Shown piece after piece: positions 8,204-14,294 of a stretch of 23,510 bases of DNA; position 1 is the first letter of the stretch; every line of letters begins with the position of its first letter. Source of the stretch: a virus. Both the position numbers and the translations under genes were made by a program. The stretch is from positions 1 to 23,510 of the IMG/VR virus record IMGVR_UViG_3300033145_001668; one strand, given 5' to 3'. The notes under the pieces are model-generated. The model searched no databases. It saw only the letters and a list, made by a program, of their open reading frames with translations, and had not been told where the DNA came from.

Positions 8204-8532
8204 TGCCACTCCCTAAACCATGTAGGAGTTGTCAAAAAATTTTCTTACCACAAGGAAAGTTCTGCTACTACTGTGAAAAATGCCTAATTAAAAGAAAGGA
8301 GGAAAAGTATGGAAAAACAATAAAAGTTGATTCTCAAAGGCTTAAAACCCCAAAAAACCCTATCCCAGTTAAGACCACAACCCCTAAAATTAAAAAAGTA
8401 AAAAGGTGTATTAAGTGTGGAAAAATTATAAGAGAAGAAAACAAATCAGGATTATGTGGTAGATGTTATGGAAATAAATATAGAAGAGAAAAATATTTAG
8501 ATAAAAAAATCCAAACCGAAAGATTTAAATAG
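8203..8532 (+). CDS. Double zinc-ribbon, lysine-rich protein
   Basis: The ATG at 8203 overlaps the previous stop; a TTG at 8182 is less likely. The 109-aa protein has a first cluster CRSC with CYYCEKC (residues about 7-28), a basic Pro/Lys-rich linker (KTPKNPIPVKTTTPKIKK), and a second cluster CIKCG with CGRCYG (about 68-90), ending in a basic tail. The two ribbons and high lysine content suggest binding of DNA, RNA or the transcription machinery. No named family. Confidence 0.75.
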   Translation: MPLPKPCRSCQKIFLPQGKFCYYCEKCLIKRKEEKYGKTIKVDSQRLKTPKNPIPVKTTTPKIKKVKRCIKCGKIIREENKSGLCGRCYGNKYRREKYLDKKIQTERFK

Positions 8533-8552
8533 TAATTATTCGTATAAAAACT
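8523..8552 (+). promoter_or_regulatory. Promoter for a leaderless AbrB-like gene
   Basis: TTTAAATA at 8523-8530 is centred about 26 bases before the ATG at 8553, so the transcript should start at or next to the start codon. There is no Shine-Dalgarno. This is a classic archaeal leaderless arrangement. Confidence 0.6.
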
Positions 8553-8741
8553 ATGAAAACAAAACAAGGATTCAAAAAAAAAGTGAGGATTATTGCTGGA
8601 AATATGATTGGTATAACTTTCACTAAACAAGAGGAAGAATTATATCGAATTAAGATTGGTGATCATTTAGATTTATCTGATATGATTATTATCTCCGATC
8701 AATTAAATAAAATTAAAGAAGAACAAAATGGAAAAAATTGA
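8553..8741 (+). CDS. AbrB/MazE-like DNA-binding protein
   Basis: A 62-aa protein whose middle follows the swapped-hairpin AbrB pattern: KKVRIIAGNMIGITFTKQ, then YRIKIGDHLDLSDMIII (compare the usual 'GNS-GI-IPK ... GD-VDV'). Such proteins are dimeric transcription factors or antitoxins; no toxin gene is seen beside it, favouring a regulator. The transcript is probably leaderless. It overlaps the next small ORF by 14 bases. A second AbrB-like gene is at 14291. Confidence 0.68.
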   Translation: MKTKQGFKKKVRIIAGNMIGITFTKQEEELYRIKIGDHLDLSDMIIISDQLNKIKEEQNGKN

Positions 8742-8838
8742 TTGTGGCTTTGGAGTTTCAATAATTCCAATAATTGAAAATAGAATGGGATTAGATTATT
8801 TTGATTATGAAATTAAAAATTTAGAGAATAAAGAATGA
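8728..8838 (+). CDS. 36-aa acidic peptide of unknown function
   Basis: An ATG frame overlapping the end of the AbrB-like gene. The protein has a hydrophobic start (FGVSIIPIIENRMG) and an acidic/aromatic end (LDYFDYEIKNLENKE). It lies tightly between two confident genes and fills the gap, which supports it, but nothing is recognised. An anti-regulator partner of the AbrB protein is possible but speculative. Confidence 0.45.
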   Translation: MEKIDCGFGVSIIPIIENRMGLDYFDYEIKNLENKE

Positions 8839-8857
8839 AAGGAGGAAAAAATGAAGA

Positions 8858-9403
8858 ATGAAAAAATATAAAGTTGAAATTACAGGCATCACACCTTTGT
8901 TAATGAATAAACCAGAACAATATGGTTTTGATGAACAATGGGTTGAAAAGAAAGCATCGACAGATTATGAAAAAGAAGCTTTAAAAAAACTTTATATAGA
9001 TGCTGATGGAAAGATATATCAACCATCTACACATATTGAAAGGTCTTTAATTGAAGCAGGAAAAAAGATTAGAGTTAAAGGAAATGGAAAAGCAACTTAT
9101 TCAAAATTATTTGGAAGTATGGTTGCTGTTGATGGGTTAGAGATATTACATAAAAATTCTGAATATGAAATCTTTAAAATGTTGGTTGTTATTCCTGCCA
9201 CAAAAGGAAGAGTCATGAGGTATAGACCAATGTTTAAAAAATGGGTTTTAGAATTTGATATTGAAGCTGAAGAAGAAATCCCTAGTGATGTTTTAAAAGA
9301 AGCATTAGAAATTGCTGGAAGATATGTGGGTATTGGAGATTGGAGGCCAGAGAAAAAAGGAAAGTTTGGAAAATTTCAAGTAACTAATTTTAAAGAGTAT
9401 TAA
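8858..9403 (+). CDS. RAMP-like (RRM-fold) phage-type protein
   Basis: A 181-aa protein. It begins with a beta strand and the signature ITPLLMN (residues 11-17), has a conserved-looking charged centre (YQPSTHIERSLIEAGKKI), and ends with the glycine-rich stretch GIGDWRPEKKGKFGKF (158-173), which resembles the G-rich loop of RAMP/Cas5-Cas7-type ferredoxin-like proteins. I recall phage proteins with the same 'TPLLMH ... GDWRP...G-FG' layout in replication and recombination regions, function unsettled. RNA or ssDNA binding is therefore a fair inference. AGGAGG precedes the start. No other CRISPR gene or repeat array is present. Confidence 0.65.
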   Translation: MKKYKVEITGITPLLMNKPEQYGFDEQWVEKKASTDYEKEALKKLYIDADGKIYQPSTHIERSLIEAGKKIRVKGNGKATYSKLFGSMVAVDGLEILHKNSEYEIFKMLVVIPATKGRVMRYRPMFKKWVLEFDIEAEEEIPSDVLKEALEIAGRYVGIGDWRPEKKGKFGKFQVTNFKEY

Positions 9404-9552
9404 TTTTAAACTCTTTTGGATAGAATAGGTAAAAACTATTTTATCTTATTTAGTGGCTGGGCGAGGCGGGGCGTGGCCGGGTAAGGCTGGGCATGGCGAG
9501 GCTAGGCACGGCAAGGAGTTTGGCGGAACTATAAACCGCCATTGAAAATAAA
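9404..9552 (+). promoter_or_regulatory. Intergenic region holding the pentamer array and a short hairpin
   Basis: After the RAMP-like gene comes an AT-rich stretch with a possible T-run terminator, then the GGCNN array (9455-9516). After that a hairpin GGCGG (9522-9526) / CCGCC (9536-9540) lies just before the ATG at 9553. It may be the leader of the next transcript. Confidence 0.45.
9455..9516 (+). repeat. GGCNN pentanucleotide array
   Basis: Twelve consecutive 5-base units begin with GG, eleven of them GGC (GGCTG, GGCGA, GGCGG, GGCGT, GGCCG, GGTAA, GGCTG, GGCAT, GGCGA, GGCTA, GGCAC, GGCAA), then a final GG. The first three bases are fixed while the last two vary, so it is not a simple slippage repeat. 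It is a sharply G-rich island in AT-rich DNA. A period of five rules out coding repeats. Confidence 0.9.
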
Positions 9553-9642
9553 ATGAAAAAACTAATTAAAGGAGAAGATTTCGATAGAAAAGTTGCGGTT
9601 GAATATTTGAATTTAACTAAATTTGATGGAGGTAATAAATAA
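9553..9642 (+). CDS. Possible 29-aa basic peptide
   Basis: An ATG frame (MKKLIKGEDFDRKVAVEYLN...) that starts 12 bases after a GGCGG/CCGCC hairpin. It ends two bases before the next gene and its 3' end carries that gene's GGAGGT site, a spacing typical of coupled genes. Too short for recognition. Confidence 0.45.
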   Translation: MKKLIKGEDFDRKVAVEYLNLTKFDGGNK

Positions 9643-9643
9643 A

Positions 9644-10036
9644 ATGGATACACAAGAATTGATGAAAACTAGTATAGGGACTAAAGAAACACAAGTATTA
9701 AACCCTGCAAAAGTAAAAATTGTTAGTGTAAGATTTCAAGAAGAAACTAAAGAAGGTAAGAAAATGGATACCCCACTTGCACATTTCGAATGTAAGCATC
9801 CAGATAGAGATGATTTAATTTCTATATCTAAAGTAAAATATGAACGAAATGGTAAATTAGATGTTGTAGGATTTTGGGTACAATTAGATGAAGATAAAAA
9901 GTTTAAGAAGAGTTCAGCGATAAGTGCTTTACTTAATTATTTAGGTTGTGAGACTTTAGGAGATTCTTATGGTAAGGAGATTGATACTACAAAACAATCA
10001 GAAGATAATTCATATCTTTGTTTAAAGGCTTACTAA
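9644..10036 (+). CDS. Conserved-looking viral protein, possibly nucleic-acid binding
   Basis: A 130-aa protein starting at ATG 9644 with GGAGGT at 9628-9633; an in-frame TTG at 9623 lies before that site and is rejected. It looks beta-rich with 'KVKIVSVRFQEETKEGKKMDTPLAHFECKHPDRDDLISISKV', then 'VGFWVQLDEDKKFKKSSAISALLNYLG'. The layout (beta domain followed by a helix with a conserved S-A-LL pattern) and its place beside the RAMP-like gene suggest a DNA-replication or ssDNA-binding accessory. No family can be named with confidence. Confidence 0.7.
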   Translation: MDTQELMKTSIGTKETQVLNPAKVKIVSVRFQEETKEGKKMDTPLAHFECKHPDRDDLISISKVKYERNGKLDVVGFWVQLDEDKKFKKSSAISALLNYLGCETLGDSYGKEIDTTKQSEDNSYLCLKAY

Positions 10037-10055
10037 AAACAATTAATTTATATTC

Positions 10056-10229
10056 GATTGGTTATCTGCCAATCATTTCCTACCTAGGCGTTTTATTACT
10101 TTCGTCTATTCACCATTAAAAAATCCTCATTGGTAGGATGAGGTAATCATACTGGCATTAGCGGTTACCTTTCCGCCTCATAAAAAGTCTTATTGGTCAG
10201 GATAAGCAAGGGGGCACTTCGGTGTCCTC
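10056..10229 (+). ncRNA. Structured RNA with mutually exclusive stems
   Basis: Stems seen: GATTGG/CCAATC (10056-10061 with 10069-10074); CTCAT-TGGTAGG-ATGAG (10126-10142); GCGG/CCGC (10161-10164 with 10173-10176); CTTAT-TGGTCAGG-ATAAG (10189-10206); and GGGCAC-TTCG-GTGTCC (10212-10227). ATGAGG (10138-10143) can pair either with CCTCAT upstream (10125-10130) or CCTCAT downstream (10176-10181). A TATA-like AATTTATATT (about 10042-10051) precedes it and TTTT follows. It may be the leader of the gene at 10243 or a free RNA. Confidence 0.6.
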
Positions 10230-10242
10230 TTTTATAATCACA

Positions 10243-10425
10243 ATGAATTGCGAAAATAAAGAATGTAATAAGAAAACAAAGAATCTTTTCCTTTCAAATA
10301 ATCCTAGATATAAAATATGGATTTGTAGGGAATGTAAGTTAAAAGAAGAGAGATTAGAAAAAGAACAAACTAAGACTAATGTAATCTTTCACGATTCGGC
10401 TAATGTCTATGAGGCGCAACAGTAG
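10243..10425 (+). CDS. 60-aa zinc-ribbon-like protein
   Basis: The ATG at 10243 gives a protein with CENKEC (residues 3-8) and CREC (about 32-35), a probable zinc site, followed by a charged helical region (KLKEERLEKEQTK). An extension back to 10222 would lie in the TTCG hairpin. It is flanked on both sides by structured RNA, so it may be regulated by the upstream element. Function unknown. Confidence 0.65.
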   Translation: MNCENKECNKKTKNLFLSNNPRYKIWICRECKLKEERLEKEQTKTNVIFHDSANVYEAQQ

Positions 10426-10429
10426 TCGT

Positions 10430-10710
10430 AAAAAGACTGCCGTGTGCATTGGGAGAAAGGTAGATAAGTTGTATTCTACGCGAAGGCCCAAAACAACTGG
10501 CACCGGGAAAGACTGGAATGTGGGTGAAAAGTGAGGGAGTAGGGCAGGGGAGGATAACGAACCTACCGAAACCAAAAAACCTCGGTAACCCACATTTATA
10601 CTCATTAAGTCAGGGGCAAGAGAGAGGATTCGGCTCTCGAGGGCTCTACCGATAGATGAGAATGTGGGTGCCTTGTACAGGTGATATTTTGGGAAACCAA
10701 GCCCACATTT
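10430..10710 (+). ncRNA. Structured RNA or origin-like region with duplicated stems
   Basis: Stems in order: TTGGG/CCCAA enclosing GTAGA/TCTAC (about 10449-10493); AATGTGGGT (10517-10525) with ACCCACATT (10588-10596), enclosing TACCGA/TCGGTA (10564-10569 with 10582-10587); CTCAT/ATGAG (10601-10605 with 10656-10660), enclosing GAGAG/CTCTC (10622-10638); AATGTGGG plus CTTG (10661-10668, 10672-10675) with CAAG plus CCCACATT (10698-10709). The last stem is followed by TTTATAATC. There is no convincing ORF, and base composition is far more G-rich than in the genes. Resemblance to RNase P conserved segments is slight. Confidence 0.62.
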
Positions 10711-10728
10711 TATAATCATGGAAATAAA

Positions 10729-10950
10729 ATGAAATTGTTAAATCCAAAAACAATAGAAGAAGCAATACAGAATTTGCAACAATTTTTAGAGTGTGATTTA
10801 TACTCAAAATTCAGACCAAAAGAAGAGATTAATGGAAAGATGTTTGTTAGAGTAGACCCATTTAAAGATGAGAATGACTTTCATAAATATATAGAAGGAC
10901 ATTTTGAAATTTTAAGAAAAGAAATAAAAGAGGTTTTGTCTAAGAACTAA
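10729..10950 (+). CDS. 73-aa protein of unknown function
   Basis: Starts at ATG 10729, just after the structured region; an extension to 10681 would run through a stem. Helical and charged (IEEAIQNLQQFLECDL ... FHKYIEGHFEILRKEIKEVL). No family recognised. It is followed one base later by the next gene, so the two are probably co-transcribed. The coding assignment rests on composition and spacing. Confidence 0.65.
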   Translation: MKLLNPKTIEEAIQNLQQFLECDLYSKFRPKEEINGKMFVRVDPFKDENDFHKYIEGHFEILRKEIKEVLSKN

Positions 10951-10951
10951 A

Positions 10952-11164
10952 ATGGGAATAAAAGAAGAATATGATATTGAAGAAATAAGGAAAGTAGTAG
11001 GAGAACTTCAGAAGACTTTAAAATGGTATGAAAGAAGACATTTAGAAATTGTCTATGATTGGGTTAGTTATGGTCATCCAAAAATCATGGCATTACTAGA
11101 TTTATGTAAAGTGAGGACTGATGGAGATTTAAGAAAGAAAGATAAGAGGGGTGCTTGGCGTTAA
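10952..11164 (+). CDS. 70-aa helical protein of unknown function
   Basis: Starts one base after the previous stop. Charged, mostly helical (YDIEEIRKVVGELQKTLKWYERRHLEIVYDWV) with a basic end (RKKDKRGAWR). No motif identifies it. It is a small accessory gene of the kind common in archaeal viruses. Confidence 0.65.
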   Translation: MGIKEEYDIEEIRKVVGELQKTLKWYERRHLEIVYDWVSYGHPKIMALLDLCKVRTDGDLRKKDKRGAWR

Positions 11165-11187
11165 TTCGTCTAAGGCTTGATAAACGA

Positions 11188-11220
11188 AACATTTATATAG
11201 TTAATGATATTGTTAATAAC
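11188..11220 (+). promoter_or_regulatory. Promoter with GTTAAT repeats before the wHTH gene
   Basis: ATTTATATA at 11191-11199 is centred about 26 bases before ATG 11221, so the message is leaderless. Between them are two GTTAAT boxes, the second in the near-palindrome GTTAATAAC. This would suit an autoregulatory operator for the winged-helix protein that follows. Confidence 0.55.
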
Positions 11221-11412
11221 ATGGATAACACAAAGATAATAACCAACGCAATAAAAAAAGAAGAAAACGGATTAAGCATTACTGAATTAGTAAATAAAAC
11301 TCCTTTATCTAGAGGACAAATAAGAACCGCTCTTGCTTTTTTATTAGGTGCAGGATTTATTATTGAAAAACAAGCTGGAATGACTAAATTATATTTTATT
11401 AAAGGAAAATGA
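11221..11412 (+). CDS. Winged helix-turn-helix regulator
   Basis: A 63-aa protein starting at ATG 11221 (leaderless; the frame back to 11155 overlaps the previous gene and is rejected). It has the helix-turn-helix pattern 'GLSITELVNKTPLSRGQIRTALAFLLGAGFI' followed by a wing 'EKQAGMTKLYFIKGK', the layout of small MarR/ArsR-like archaeal DNA-binding domains. It fills the whole protein, so it probably acts as a dimeric repressor. It could be the factor that reads the GTTAAT boxes or the GTAACA palindromes elsewhere; that is a guess. Confidence 0.75.
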   Translation: MDNTKIITNAIKKEENGLSITELVNKTPLSRGQIRTALAFLLGAGFIIEKQAGMTKLYFIKGK

Positions 11413-11427
11413 AAACTAAAAATTAAA

Positions 11428-12066
11428 ATGGTACACATAACAAAAAAAGATTTAGACAAAAATAATTACTATAAGAAAGATGGTATAGACACAGATGAAG
11501 AAATTACTTGTGATGAAAATTTAGGTTATATTAGATTTAAAAAATCAGTAATTACAACAAAATCATTAATCTTAGGTTTAGGTTGTGGGATTGAAGCTGG
11601 TTATGGAATTAAAGCGGGTTATGGAATTGAAGCTGGTTATGGAATTGAAGCTGGTTATGGAATTGAAGCTGGTTATGGAATTAAAGCTGGTTGGGGAATT
11701 AAAGCTGGTTATGGAATTGAAGCTGGTTATGGAATTGAAGCTGGTTATGGAATTGAAGCTGGTGAGGGAATTAAAGCTGGTGAGGGAATTAAAGCTGGTG
11801 AGGGAATTAAAGCTGGTTTATCAATAATTTGTAAAGGAATTTTAAAATTCTCATATCAATTATTTGCAGGGACTTGCATATGGAGAAAAACAACGGAAGA
11901 AGATTTAATTGTTGAATGTGGAAAGTTGGAAGCAAACGGAAAAATAGTTTTAGGTAATCTCAAGGAAACTGGCAATATCCCTGAAGAGATTGAAAAGATT
12001 AAAATTATTGATGGTAAAAAATATAAATTAGTTGAAGATGTGAATGTATCAGGAGATGAACAATGA
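11428..12066 (+). CDS. GIxAG hexapeptide-repeat beta-solenoid protein
   Basis: A 212-aa protein. Residues 54-131 are thirteen tandem six-residue units of the form G-I-E/K-A-G-Y/W/E/L. Such regular six-residue periods predict a left-handed beta-helix or similar solenoid with charged E/K faces. Before the repeats is a region with 'NLGYIRFKKSVITTKSLILG'; after them comes 'SIICKGILKFSYQLFAGTCIWRK', then a polar tail. I recall the same architecture, with the same GIxAG units and the 'FAG...' and 'CGKLE' tail, in proteins of gut bacteria and their phages, function unknown. Here it sits in an accessory operon and couples by ATGA to the next ORF. E and K units are clustered: the last three are all K with E at position six. 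Confidence 0.85.
   Translation: MVHITKKDLDKNNYYKKDGIDTDEEITCDENLGYIRFKKSVITTKSLILGLGCGIEAGYGIKAGYGIEAGYGIEAGYGIEAGYGIKAGWGIKAGYGIEAGYGIEAGYGIEAGEGIKAGEGIKAGEGIKAGLSIICKGILKFSYQLFAGTCIWRKTTEEDLIVECGKLEANGKIVLGNLKETGNIPEEIEKIKIIDGKKYKLVEDVNVSGDEQ
11587..11820 (+). repeat. Thirteen tandem 18-bp coding repeats
   Basis: Each unit is a variant of GGAATTGAAGCTGGTTAT, in frame with the hexapeptide protein. Units differ mainly at gaa/aaa (E/K) and at the last codon. Near identity at DNA level suggests recent expansion or gene conversion, so the copy number may vary or be mis-assembled. Confidence 0.95.
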
Positions 12067-12362
12067 AAACTTTAAGCGATAAAATAGTTATAGGATTTAT
12101 TCCCGAAGATAATCAATTAGAACATAGTAATTTTATTTGGAGAAAAGATGTTAAAAAATTTATCCATCAGTTGGAAAAAAGAGATAAACTTCTGATTGAA
12201 TGAGTATCTGAATTTAATGAGACGGTTAAATTAAGGGAATTACTAAAGATGTATAAAAAAGGCGAATTAAAAACATTCGTAGATGAAAAAAAAGTTCCAA
12301 CAATTAAAGAATTAGCAGGAGATAAATTAATTGATGTAAATGTTGGGAAGGGTGTCGCATGA
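12063..12362 (+). pseudogene. 99-codon ORF interrupted by one in-frame TGA
   Basis: From ATG 12063 the frame encodes 46 residues ending KLLIE, meets TGA at 12201-12203, then stays open for 52 more codons (VSEFNETVKLRELLKMYKKG...) to a TGA at 12360-12362. Both ends show the ATGA coupling typical of this operon, which argues that the whole 300 bases was, or is, one gene. Trp at the stop (TGG to TGA, giving IEWVSEF) would be a one-base change. Alternatives are a nonsense mutation, a sequence error, stop readthrough, or two genes with a restart at ATG 12249. No domain recognised. Confidence 0.6.
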
Positions 12363-12565
12363 AAGTTTGGGATATAATAATTTCAGGACATAATGGAACA
12401 AAATATCATAAAGGTATTCTTTTAGAGGATTTTCAAGATTTTATCACTCAATTAAAAGCTCAAGCATTTTCAGATAAAGGATTAGAGATGGGATTTATAA
12501 AACTTGTAAATAAATTAGGTGGTGACGCCATTCATGCAGTAAGGGAAACAGAGGATAAGAAATGA
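12359..12565 (+). CDS. 68-aa protein of unknown function
   Basis: Starts by ATGA overlap with the split ORF and ends by ATGA overlap with the next gene. The sequence (MKVWDIIISGHNGTKYHKGILLEDFQDFITQLKAQAF...) looks like a small alpha/beta protein with a beta-hairpin start. No family recognised. Confidence 0.68.
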   Translation: MKVWDIIISGHNGTKYHKGILLEDFQDFITQLKAQAFSDKGLEMGFIKLVNKLGGDAIHAVRETEDKK

Positions 12566-12786
12566 AATCAATAATATGTCCATATTTTGAGAAATGTAAT
12601 GTAGCAAAAATATCTGGAAGAGATTGTGTAAGAGATTATCAAACAACTTGTCAAACATATAAATTCTATAAAAGATATCCCGAGCATTTAGGAATTGGTG
12701 CAATGGTTGATGTTAGTAGGTTAGAAAAGATTACACAAAAGAACCATAATAGGTATTTGGGAAAAGTGGTCAGCGAGGGTGAGTAA
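12562..12786 (+). CDS. 74-aa cysteine-rich protein
   Basis: Four cysteines occur early: CPYFEKC (residues 6-12), then single cysteines in RDCVRD and TTCQTY, followed by a basic aromatic KFYKRY. The spacing is compatible with a zinc or Fe-S site. The remainder (GIGAMVDVSRLEKI) is short. Small archaeal proteins with this C-x5-C start exist, but no function is assigned. Confidence 0.68.
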   Translation: MKSIICPYFEKCNVAKISGRDCVRDYQTTCQTYKFYKRYPEHLGIGAMVDVSRLEKITQKNHNRYLGKVVSEGE

Positions 12787-12883
12787 AAAATAATAAGTTT
12801 CACAAAAACTACAAAAACTAGTGTTTTTTAAGGTATTATAAACAAATAGTAAACTATATAAAGGAACTTTTATTATAATAACT
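12787..12883 (+). promoter_or_regulatory. parB promoter and upstream palindrome
   Basis: AAAAAC (12813-12818) and GTTTTT (12823-12828) form an inverted repeat round TAGT, followed by T; this could be a terminator for the upstream operon or an operator. AAACTATATAAAGG (12851-12864) is a strong TATA element centred about 26 bases before ATG 12884, so parB is read leaderless. The same AAACTATATAAA is used at 15338-15348. Confidence 0.6.
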
Positions 12884-13795
12884 ATGGAACTCAAAGAAAT
12901 AGAATTAAAAAATATTAAACCAAATCTTTCCCAGCCACGAGAACACTTTGATAAACAAAAAGTTAAAGAACTTGCAGAAAGTATTCTTTCTAATGGATTA
13001 ATTAATCCAATTTCTGTAAGAGAAGAAAAAGGAAAATATATTATTGTTGCAGGTGAAAGAAGATTTCAAGCACACAAGATGTCAGGTATTAAAAAGATTC
13101 CAGCATTTGTAAGAACTTATAAAAATGAAGCTGATTGGATGGTTGAAAGTTTTGTAGAGAATGTCCATAGAGAAGATATTACTCCGACGGAGAAAGGAAA
13201 GTATTTGAAAAAGATTATGGAGTTGGAAGGAATTGAAACAATAAAGGTCTTAGCAAAAAAAGTTAATTCAGAACCAACTAATGTATCTAATTGGATAGAT
13301 GATTATCAATTTCGTCAAAAGACGCGTCTTTTAGAAAATACAGACCATACCATGATTCGTTCTACTAAGGGACTTAAAGATAAAGAAAGAAAGAAATTAA
13401 TTAATTGGGCAGAGGAACATGATGTTTCTGCTAGAAAGATGGATGAAGTAATTGTTCCAGCATACAAACAAGCAGATGAAGGATCTAAGGAAGCATTACT
13501 TTCTGAATATGAAAGAGTTGAGGAAGACCCAGAACCAATAGTATATGAAAGAACTGCAAACGATGTTGTCGATGATATACTTTCTAATCTACATGACTTT
13601 AAGCATAATGTCGACGAGCTTTTAAAAGATATGAATGTTCAAGATATATCAAAATCAAAAGCCAATAAAGCAATTACAACAGCAGGATTACACTTGAAAG
13701 AACCATTAAGGAATTTTGTTAATACTCTAAGACAGAGAGGTGCGATCCCAGATAAACTTATACTGGCGTTGATAAAGGCTAATGCAAAGAATTAA
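12884..13795 (+). CDS. parB: ParB-family DNA-binding protein
   Basis: A 303-aa protein with the ParB/sulfiredoxin-like N-terminal domain: IKPNLSQPRE (residues 11-20), LAESILSNGLINPISVR, the signature GERRFQAH (57-64) and ENVHREDITPTEKG (92-105). A helix-turn-helix of the KorB/ParB type follows (VLAKKVNSEPTNVSNWIDDYQ). The C-terminal 100 residues are helical and may dimerise. In plasmids and viruses such proteins partition DNA or regulate transcription; recent work on the family shows CTP-dependent clamping. No ParA ATPase is found in the circle, so it may act alone, use a host ATPase, or be a regulator. Leaderless start; overlaps the next gene by 14 bases. Confidence 0.9.
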   Translation: MELKEIELKNIKPNLSQPREHFDKQKVKELAESILSNGLINPISVREEKGKYIIVAGERRFQAHKMSGIKKIPAFVRTYKNEADWMVESFVENVHREDITPTEKGKYLKKIMELEGIETIKVLAKKVNSEPTNVSNWIDDYQFRQKTRLLENTDHTMIRSTKGLKDKERKKLINWAEEHDVSARKMDEVIVPAYKQADEGSKEALLSEYERVEEDPEPIVYERTANDVVDDILSNLHDFKHNVDELLKDMNVQDISKSKANKAITTAGLHLKEPLRNFVNTLRQRGAIPDKLILALIKANAKN

Positions 13796-14294
13796 ATATA
13801 ATTTTTGGGATAGGTTCTATGGGGATAGGCCAAAGAAGTTTAAGAGTGAGTCCAATAAACAAATAAAAAATACTACACTCCTTTATATGCAGAAATATGG
13901 AAGAAAAAATTGGGTCAAGGTTGAAGATATTTTTGAGGGAACATTAGAGAAGTCTGATTTATTTAATTCAGAGAGTGGTAAAATGTTATTTGCAGAACAC
14001 GGAATAAAAACTAAACTTAATTCTGTGACAAATATTCTAAGGCATGAGGGGCATCCAATAATTTCTAGTAAGAAATATGGTAGAGGTTATAGGTATGCCG
14101 ACGAGAATTGTGATGATTTCATAGATGCATGGGATGAAAAGTTTAGTGCTTGGGAAAAACGTAAAAGTAATTTGGGAAAAGAGAAACAAACTGATATAAA
14201 ATTAATCCAAAAGATAATAGAAAGATTAATTGCTAAAAATAAAATAGAACAAGCTAACCAATTAAAACAAGTTTTGGTTCAATATAACAAATGA
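13782..14294 (+). CDS. Protein with a probable winged helix, co-expressed with ParB
   Basis: A 170-aa protein overlapping parB by 14 bases. Residues about 70-108 read 'KLNSVTNILRHEGHPIISSKKYGRGYRYADE', the pattern of a winged helix with 'G-PI-S---G-GY--A'. The C-terminal 50 residues are a helical, charged tail (IQKIIERLIAKNKIEQANQLKQVL). Probably a DNA-binding partner of ParB in copy or partition control (inference from coupling). The start region is basic and aromatic. No named family. Confidence 0.7.
   Translation: MQRIKYNFWDRFYGDRPKKFKSESNKQIKNTTLLYMQKYGRKNWVKVEDIFEGTLEKSDLFNSESGKMLFAEHGIKTKLNSVTNILRHEGHPIISSKKYGRGYRYADENCDDFIDAWDEKFSAWEKRKSNLGKEKQTDIKLIQKIIERLIAKNKIEQANQLKQVLVQYNK

Noticed and set aside
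8553-8838. Toxin-antitoxin pair (AbrB-like plus 36-aa ORF)
   Set aside because: The second ORF is too short and acidic to resemble a known toxin.
8858-9403. CRISPR-Cas component
   Set aside because: RAMP-like features alone are not enough; no repeats, nuclease or other cas gene is present.
10600-10670. tRNA-like segments on the minus strand (GGTAGAGC and a 5-bp stem with CCGAATC loop)
   Set aside because: No acceptor stem, anticodon arm or spacing for a cloverleaf; the loop lacks the TTC consensus.
10495-10710. RNase P RNA
   Set aside because: GGGAAAG and GATAGATGAG only loosely recall conserved regions; I could not build the P4 pairing. Left as a search to run, not a call.
10354-10719. 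Minus-strand 121-codon ORF across the structured region
   Set aside because: It runs through several perfect inverted repeats and a plus-strand gene end, has no start signal, and its peptide looks like translated RNA stems.
11587-11820. CRISPR array
   Set aside because: Units are contiguous 18-mers in a coding frame with no spacers.
11585-11827. 80-codon ORF in another frame (repeats of VMELKL)
   Set aside because: It is the 18-bp repeat read in a shifted frame; the GIxAG frame extends far beyond the repeats on both sides.
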